Positions 43,695 through 49,816 of a stretch of DNA of 49,816 nucleotides are shown piece by piece (within the stretch, counting starts at the first letter, position 1; every line of letters starts with the position of its first letter). Source of the stretch: Proteromonas lacertae (lineage: Eukaryota; Sar; Bigyra; Opalinata; Proteromonadidae); contig NGBS01000340.1 of NCBI GenBank assembly GCA_002245135.1, positions 1 to 49,816 on the forward strand, given 5' to 3'. Under the pieces are notes generated by a model. It saw nothing but the letters and a program-made list of their open reading frames with translations. It ran no database searches and had not been told where the DNA came from. Position numbers and translations under genes: made by a program.

Positions 43695-44466
43695 CTACTT
43701 CTTTACTGCATTTAATTCTCTCTTTATTCTTTCTTGTTCTCTTTGATCTCTTTCCTTTTCAAATTGTCTATAATCAACACGTAATAAAAAGTCCTTTTTC
43801 TCTAAATATCCATTCTTTGCAGCTTTTTCTACTTCATCTCTAATTCCTTTCTTGTCTTTATATTGTTCCCAATCATGAGCTGTTTTATCTAATGTAGAAA
43901 TATTCTTTGGTGCTTTTAATTGGTTTAATAATACGTCTAAATCATCCTGCTTCTTTCTAGTTGATGTGTTATTTTCAGGTTGTTTTTCATTTGTTGTTAT
44001 TTTTATTGTTCTACCTGCGAATCTTACTTCTTTTTCTACTTTTGGTTTGTTTAATTGTTGTGCTATTTTGGCTGCTGCTTCTTTGGCTTTTTTTAAATTC
44101 TCTTCATCATTATTGGTGGTTAATATGTTTGACATTACTTTAGCTTTTGTCTTCGATTTAGTTTTTGAATTCAATTGATTCATCATTGCTGATAATGATT
44201 GAGATTTTGTTTTGGGCTTTTTAGGTTGATTAAAAGACAACAATTCTTTAAAAGCTTCATCTACTTTTCTTTTTTGGTGATCTGATATTTCATTTACATC
44301 TTTATATTCCACTTCACCCACTTTTTTATTTCTAAGCTCATGATTTTCTGGTTCAGCAATTTGATCCAAAGGTATTTCTATTAGTAATAGTAATATTGAA
44401 AATACCTGGCGCATAATCATCATCTTCCTCTTCATTATAACCCTTTTCTTCTTGTAAATAACTCAT
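43695..44466 (-). CDS. SWC5 / BCNT (craniofacial development protein 1) family
   Basis: Two exons, 44466-44406 and 44377-43695, with a 28-nt intron (GTATTTTC...TAATAG), give 247 residues. The start ATG 44466 opens MSYLQEEKGYNEEEDDDYAP, the acidic N-terminus typical of the family. The C-terminal BCNT domain (about 175-245) has the signature LEKKDFLLRVDYRQFEKERD preceded by TAHDWEQYKDKKG. SWC5 is a subunit of the SWR1/SRCAP remodeller that swaps H2A for H2A.Z in nucleosomes. The middle is Lys/Ala-rich and disordered. It is divergent from the PP4 gene, with 212 bp between starts. It appears intact. Confidence 0.85.
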
Positions 44467-44678
44467 AAAAACGATTAAAAAATAAATGCAAAATAGATTT
44501 GAAAAGAATTATATTTGATAAAGTAGTTTTGATGAATTGTAATTTGACCGAGTCAGAAATCTTTGTTTTTATAATTGTCAAGTATTCATTAAATAGCCAA
44601 CTATCTTTTGTTTTTCTTGTTTCTTTTAATATATTCTTTATTATATTTTATATTATAATCAATAGGGGATCATAAACA
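44467..44678. promoter_or_regulatory. Bidirectional promoter between SWC5 and PP4
   Basis: 212 bp, AT-rich with T-rich runs. Both genes start outward from it. No defined motif can be named from sequence alone. Confidence 0.5.
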
Positions 44679-45646
44679 ATGTATGATGTTAAACAACTCT
44701 TTGAACAAGTAAAATCAAGAACTCCATTAACAGAAAATCAACTTAGATTTATTTGTGAACAAGTAAAAGAAATATTAGTTGAAGAGGCCAACGTCCAAGT
44801 ATAATACTCATTTTTAGATTATAATAGATGATTCAAACCCCTGTATGGGTATGTGGTGATATTCATGGTCAATTTTACGATTTGAAGCATTTATTTGAAT
44901 TAGGTGGTGAAATGGACAACACTGATGAAAGATATGTGTTTTTAGGCGATTATGTTGATCGAGGTCACTTCTCAGTAGAAACAGTAGAACTCTTATTATG
45001 TTTAAAGGTATTATATCCAGAAAGAATCACATTATTACGAGGAAATCACGAAATGAGACAAATTACAATGACATATGGTTTTTATGATGAATGTAGTAAG
45101 AAATATGGTAACATGAATGCTTGGAGGTATATAACTGATATATTTGACTACCTACCAATCAGTGGTGTGATTAACGGACAAGTATTTTGTGTACATGGCG
45201 GTTTATCTCCTGATTTATCATCTATTGATTATATTCAAACTATTGATCGTAGACATGAGGTTCCTAATACAGGTACTTATGCTGATTTATTATGGTCCGA
45301 TCCAGAGGAAGATTACAAAGGATTTGGTAGAAATCCACGTGGTTGTGGTTATATTTTCGGTAGTGATGTTGCTGATCAGTTTTGTCAATGGAATAATTTG
45401 AATTTGATTTGTAGAGCACATCAGTTGGCTAAAGAGGGTTATAAATTCTTCTTCCCTAATCGTAACTGTTTGATCGTATGGAGTGTACCAAATTACTGCT
45501 ACAGAGAAGGTAATAGAGCATCTATATTGAAAATCACTGATAATAATCTAAGTGAAATTGATGAGGAGAAGGACTTTATATTATATGATCAAACACCAGA
45601 ACCTGAAGATGAAAGTACGATGAACAAACCACAATATATGTTGTAA
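44679..45646 (+). CDS. Serine/threonine protein phosphatase 4 catalytic subunit (PP4/PPX type)
   Basis: Exon 1 is 44679-44798 and exon 2 is 44828-45646, separated by a 29-nt intron, giving 312 residues. The PPP metal-binding motifs are all there: GDIHGQ, GDYVDRG, RGNHE, and the His of CVHGGLSPD and CRAHQL. SAPNYCYR appears as SVPNYCYR. The segments [32 protein letters not shown] and [11 protein letters not shown] follow PP4 more closely than PP6 or PP2A. The C-terminus ends PQYML, keeping the terminal Leu that is methylated in PP2A-like enzymes, with Met in place of Phe before it. PP4 acts in DNA repair, splicing and centrosome control with regulatory subunits R2/R3. Intact. Confidence 0.9.
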
Positions 45647-45803
45647 TTATAGAATATAATATTAATAATAATATATATACACTTGTAATGTTTTGTTATG
45701 GATAAATACAGAAACACACAAATAAAACAACAGTTTTCAACATAGTAGAATGTATATTAAAAGAAATCTAGAAAAAAAGTAAAGAATTAATAATTCTTTC
45801 TTT

Positions 45804-47225
45804 CTAAACTAATTTTCCATTACCTCCTATTATATTACACTCTTTAAAATTAGCACATAAATGCTTCTTTAATTCGTTGTAAAATTTGACATATTCTAAC
45901 GCATCACCACTTAATTTTTCAATTTCCATCATATAACTATCATCACTAATCTTATATAACTGTATTTCTACATATATTTTAGGTTTAGCCGTCTTCACCG
46001 ATATTCCATATATATACGCTTTAGGATTAACAACTTCAAATTCACTATTTTTGATCTGTTTACTTATATCCCTTAATTTCGATTCTATCACTTCAGCTTT
46101 GTTTATTAATATCAAATATATATTCCTAGGAGTTCCATTATCACCTATTATTAATCTATTCAACGTATTTGTACCTAAAGCACTGACTATATCAAACGCA
46201 GTTAATGTTATCACTTCATTTAATGTATTAGAATCACCAGTATCATTTACATCAACTATTGCATTAGAAACTTGTTCTTTTGTTGGTATTATATCTGCAG
46301 AACCATCTCCTTTATCACTACTACCATCTTTCATTTGATATTTCACTTTATTTAACCATGAATCTTTTAATATTTCATCTATTTTAATTCTACTAGCTGG
46401 ATCTGGATTTAATATCTTTCTAATCAATGACTTTGCACCACTACTAAACCAATTGGGAAATTTATAATCTGCTCTTTGAATCTTGTGAAATAAATCTGAC
46501 ATGTTTGGCTCGTCAAATGGTAAATATCCTGCTAATAACACAAAGAGTATCACACCCATACTCCATATATCACTTATCCTACCATCATATCCTTTATCTA
46601 ATAATACCTCTGGAGCTACATAATTAGGTGTACCACAGGTGGTATGTAATAATTCACTCGATCCTTCTCCACTTCCATCACTACTACCACCACCACTTGC
46701 ACCTTCTGTACCATTCTCATCTTTACTATACAAAGCGCTAAGACCAAAATCGGAGATTTTAAGGTTTAATTTATCATCTAATAATAAATTTTCTGGTTTC
46801 AAGTCTCGATGGCAAACGCCTTGTTCGTGACAATATTTTACACCTTCTACAAGTTGTAAAAAGTAAAATCTAGCTTCATCTTCTGACAATCTACCTGCAT
46901 TTACAATTTTATCAAATAACTCACCTCCCGTAATTAATTCCAATACTATAAAGATTTTTGTTCTACTAGCTAAGACTTCTATTAAATTAACTACGTTTTT
47001 ATGCCTAACCATCTTCATTACCGATATTTCTTTTTTAATCTGGTTTCCCATATTTTGTTTCTGTATTTTTTCTTTTTCCAATATCTTAATAGCGACTTTC
47101 TCATTTGTTTCTGTATTTAACGCCATTTTCACTCTAATAACAATATACAACAATTATAAATACTTTCCAAATGTACCTTCTCCTAATGTTTTCCCTATTT
47201 CATACTTTCCTACTCGCCTTACCAT
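45804..47225 (-). CDS. CBL-interacting-type protein kinase (CIPK/SnRK3)
   Basis: Exon 1 is 47225-47164 and exon 2 is 47133-45804. The 30-nt intron restores the Gly loop GEGTFGKV, giving 463 residues. Kinase motifs: catalytic Lys in VAIK (about 37), HRDLKPEN (Asp about 131), DFGLSAL (about 149), TTCGTPNYVAPE, and IWSMGVILFVLLAGYLPFDE. A NAF/FISL-like segment, LTAFDIVSALG, lies near residue 330, followed by a PPI/KA1-like C-terminal domain. In the family a calcium-loaded calcineurin B-like protein binds NAF and frees the kinase. Odd point: about 20 Gly/Ser/Glu residues (KDENGTEGASGGGSS...) are inserted in the activation loop between DFGLSAL and LLHTTCGTPNY. Intact. Confidence 0.9.
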
Positions 47226-47470
47226 AAAAAATCGAATTTTAAAGAAAGAAGAAAAAGTTTGACTCGATTCTATCCGTTACAACAAAACACAGTTTTTTCA
47301 TTCTCATTTTAACACCATATACTTAATAGAAAATGTACTTAAAATATATAAAATATAATCTAATTAAGAATATTAAATTGATCTTATCATAATATATTCC
47401 TAATTAAAATATAATTAAAAACAAATATAAAATTTTACGATTTTGAAAACCTAATTGTTTAAATTAGTAC
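47226..47470. other. AT-rich spacer between CIPK and PP2C
   Basis: No gene. CIPK starts leftwards at 47225 and the PP2C gene ends at 47471, so the CIPK promoter and the PP2C 3' end share this stretch. Confidence 0.5.
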
Positions 47471-48511
47471 TTACAAAAATGATAGTAATATTCCTGTTAA
47501 ATTGTCATCAGCATCATAATTTCTTTTAGCAATATAAAACAATTTGGAAATGATATTCTCATACTCTTCTTCAAGTGTAACATTGTAATTATCCACTATA
47601 AATTGAGCTATTTGCTCATTCTTCATGCCATCGAATATACCATCGGTTGGCAAAGAACATAAAACCATTAAATTCAGGAATATATTCATATACTTCTGGT
47701 TGTGAGATTAATAAATCAGTTGGTTCTTTATAATTAACATCACCAATGGATCTAGTCACTGATATATCAGGAAATGAGTTCATTCTACCAATACAGTTAT
47801 AATCTATGATTCCACCTTTTTTAAATATAATATCACGTTGTTCTTCTGTTAAATATTCTACACGATGATCAGATGTGATTGACTTGACATTCAAAGATGG
47901 AGTATTAGATGAATTCTGTAACATTGGGTGGAGGTAATGGTTTATCATCATTTACAACTGTGTCAGTTTTAAATACAATACATCTACAATCACCACAATT
48001 AGCAATATGTATAAGATTCTTAGACTTTTCATAGATTAACAAAATTGCTGTGCTTCCTGATTCATCATTACTTTCCTTGCATTTCTTAATCACCTCTACA
48101 TCAATTTGATTAAATGTCTCCATTAAAGAGGATTTTATATCACCGGAATCAGAAAATAAATCACAAAATCTTTGAATAAAATTATCTCTTAAATATTCGC
48201 TTGTTAATTTGCCATTATGACATCAAATACCTATTGAAATTATTATATTAGTCATACGCAGTAGATTGACAACTCACTATCCTTAATGGTGATATTCTCT
48301 TTAAAACAATACGTGTCTTCCATCTTATCCAATTTACCTTGCTCACTGAATATAGTACTAAAACAGCTAAGGGATGATCAATCATATTAACATTCGTAAC
48401 GTCCTTAGGACTTGGTGTTATAGGAAGTGGTTGAGCTTTTTGAGTTAATAATTTTTGAAATTGTATGTCTCTGTTATTACACAATACAGAGACGTTAGAG
48501 CCATTTTGCAT
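47471..48511 (-). pseudogene. PP2C-type protein phosphatase (PPM), frame-disrupted
   Basis: Minus-strand pieces follow PP2C order. They are SEQGKLDKMEDTYCF (48,345), a 27-nt intron near 48,224-48,250, VFD then HNGKLTSEYLRDNF (48,190-48,225), GSTAILLIYEKSKNLIHIANCGDCR (48,000) and SDHRVEYLTEEQRDII (47,860). GRMNSFPDISVTRSIGD (47,770), TDGIFDGMKNEQIAQFIV (47,620) and DADDNLTGILLSF (47,480) complete it. These cover the metal-binding DG, GD and D..DN motifs. However the frame changes at about four places: near 48,370, at the DGH motif (one base short between VFD and HNG), near 47,940 and near 47,640. No GT-AG intron explains them. It is either a recent pseudogene or a real gene with uncorrected indels. 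In the family it would dephosphorylate Ser/Thr using two Mn/Mg ions. Confidence 0.8.
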
Positions 48512-48699
48512 TTAAAGAAAAATTTCGTTTTTTTTTTTTTAAATCTGATCTTTACATACACTCTGTAATACTACAGCAAAAGTGATCTATTTTTTATTTT
48601 TATTTTCATTTTCACATACAACACAATAGTATATAATTTTAATTTACAATAATAACAAATTGACTATTCTACGAAAATATCAAAATTCATTACAAATTA

Positions 48700-49041
48700 C
48701 CCTTTTGTTCCCATCTTTCTTTCGCTGTAAACCTCCATGCAAGCTTAGGACCCTTTTTAGACTTCTTTTTCATAAATTTCTTCTATAACAATAAATAAAT
48801 CATAATAATATACTCTTTTCTCTTCTAAATAATCTGAACAATCTAAGGCTTTCTGAACTTGAGCCTTTTTGATTAGTGTTGATAATTTTCTGTTATAATA
48901 CTCAGCCATATCAAAGTCCTTTAATTTTATAGCTTCTTCAATTTGCTTTTCTAAAACTGATTTTTCTGGAATGTCTATCATCATATCTGGTTGATAATTA
49001 GCTAAAAAATACTTTTCTTTCCTTAGTTTCTCTTCTTCCAT
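48700..49041 (-). CDS. FAM204A-like protein (C-terminal part certain)
   Basis: It starts at ATG 49041, with an in-frame stop just upstream. A small intron (GTATATTATT...TTATAG, about 48778-48808) joins the frame to a final exon ending KLAWRFTAKERWEQKGNL near 48700. The order SVLEKQIEEAIKLKDFDMAE, then a Lys-rich stretch, then KLAWRFTAKERWE, matches animal FAM204A ([21 protein letters not shown] ... KLAWGFEAKKRWETKSNM), as I recall that protein. That family has no known biochemical activity and is predicted to be nuclear. The protein here is about 95 residues. The N-terminal half of the animal protein could be the ORF at 49066-49332, but no splice joins it in frame. Confidence 0.65.
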
Positions 49042-49065
49042 CAGTTTTTAATTTTTTATCCTAAA

Positions 49066-49332
49066 CTAAATTATAAAAATTACCAATACCTCATCGATTT
49101 TCTCACTTTTTGGGTTATTACGTCTAAATTCTTGTACAGGTACATTTTGGGGGTCATCAAGTGCTATTAACGCTTTTTTAACTATATTATTGACTATTTT
49201 TTGTTTTCTTCTTCGGCAATCAGCATTTGCGAAATGCACTTTGTTCTGGAGATCCATAAACTTCAACCTCCTTTGTTCATTTTTACTTAACATTTTGCGA
49301 CCATTATCATTTTCTGACATGTTGCCAATCAC
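49066..49332 (-). CDS. Short Lys/Arg-rich protein, possibly the N-terminal half of the FAM204A-like gene
   Basis: 88 codons; the better Met is MSENDNGRKMLSKNEQRRL (start 49320). It is basic and helical: LKFMDLQNKVHFANADCRRRKQKIV. A GT donor sits at 49092 (GAG|GTATTGG) and a TTTAG acceptor near 49061, but using them puts the next exon out of the FAM204A-like frame. It may be a separate small gene, or one gene with a one-base error. The strand and close spacing favour one gene. Confidence 0.4.
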   Translation of the reverse strand: MIGNMSENDNGRKMLSKNEQRRLKFMDLQNKVHFANADCRRRKQKIVNNIVKKALIALDDPQNVPVQEFRRNNPKSEKIDEVLVIFII

Positions 49333-49464
49333 TATAAAAACAATTTTGAAAAATACTAAATAGGTTTATGAAAATATTTTCAACCACCATATAGATTCAG
49401 TTAAATTGCGATAATATATATAATAAGCCTCAGATTTTCACTTATTTTTATTTTTGCTTTGCTC

Positions 49465-49776
49465 ATGAATTTCGAAAGTTATGATCCTTGTTATGATTTA
49501 TCTCCTCTAGATATGGATTTTCTTAGTATATCTCCAACAAAAGTCTACAACAATGCAGTTAATCGTCCACCGTTCCCCTATACAAATGCATACACTTTGA
49601 CATCACCCGATTTTATACCTAATAAGCGAATAAAGACAGATACATTATATCCAGTAGATTTAGTTAACAAATTAGTAGAAATTAAACCACCTGTTATTAG
49701 GGATCATATCGAAAATGCAATGGGATGGGATAATCGTGGAACTTTTTGGTTAACAGAAGCAGTTCCTTCTGAATAA
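49465..49776 (+). CDS. Unknown 103-aa protein
   Basis: It opens at ATG 49465 (MNFESYDPCYDLSPLDMDF) and ends with TAA at 49776. It has a proline- and tyrosine-rich start, then KRIKTDTLYPVDLVNKLVEI and RDHIENAMGWDNRGTFWL. No membrane segment or known motif. It is divergent from the 49066-49332 gene, with a 132-bp shared promoter region. It may continue as a further exon beyond the window, since the codon before the stop could also be near a splice site. No family recognised. Confidence 0.5.
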   Translation: MNFESYDPCYDLSPLDMDFLSISPTKVYNNAVNRPPFPYTNAYTLTSPDFIPNKRIKTDTLYPVDLVNKLVEIKPPVIRDHIENAMGWDNRGTFWLTEAVPSE

Positions 49777-49816
49777 GTTAATTATTATATTTCTTAATTT
49801 GTATGTGTAGGATGTT

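Noticed and set aside
49066-49332. SYF2-type splicing factor
   Set aside because: Only general Lys/Arg helical character is shared; no diagnostic motif is present.
1-49816. CRISPR array, rRNA genes, prophage
   Set aside because: No regularly spaced identical repeats, no rRNA-like conserved cores, and no prokaryotic operon structure.

Overview
The window comes from an AT-rich nuclear genome of a microbial eukaryote. Genes carry very short spliceosomal introns (about 25-45 nt, usually GTAT at the 5' end and TAG at the 3' end), the standard stops TAA/TAG/TGA are used, and Asn, Asp, Lys and Ser runs are common. The gene content is eukaryotic: a 7TM-RGS receptor, a PP4 catalytic subunit, a SWC5/BCNT protein, a CBL-interacting-type kinase, a PP2C phosphatase and a FAM204A-like protein. 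I cannot fix the lineage. The CIPK points toward a bikont-like protist, but an early-branching fungus or another group is not excluded. Frame changes inside some host genes could be true decay or residual indel errors of a long-read assembly.

Layout. 1-3133: a left-truncated gene for a 7TM protein with a cytoplasmic RGS domain. 3373-10255: four tandem paralogues of an unrecognised EF-hand family. The middle copy is a hybrid made by unequal crossing-over, with a perfect 1950-bp tandem period. 10256-21649: a zone of duplications with two copies (opposite strands) of a large gene that has two P-loop NTPase modules, a hAT remnant and a decayed DEAD-box helicase. 21656-37006: a visibly GC-richer, gene-dense block bounded by about 380-bp inverted repeats. 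It is a mobile or virus-like element of unrecognised class carrying zinc-ribbon proteins, a fibre-like repeat protein and a two-TM Cys-rich protein. A 2.1-kb hAT transposon (34698-36814) sits inside its right terminal repeat and has a clean 8-bp target duplication. 37104-39308: a second, different hAT with its own 8-bp target duplication. 39434-43481: a third copy of the double P-loop gene, nearly identical to the first and about 27.96 kb away. 43482-49816: ordinary compact host genes, namely SWC5, PP4 (divergent from SWC5), CIPK, a PP2C with frame changes, FAM204A-like and two short unknown ORFs.

How parts relate. The left and right ends hold signalling genes (RGS, EF-hand, CIPK, PP4, PP2C), while the middle 29 kb is a nest of repeats. 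The order of events can be partly read: the GC-rich element landed next to a copy of a 480-bp host repeat, a hAT later inserted in its right terminal repeat, and the P-loop cassette was duplicated very recently. The most unusual objects are the GC-rich long-TIR element and its fibre-like protein, the amplified double P-loop gene, and the freshly made hybrid EF-hand gene.
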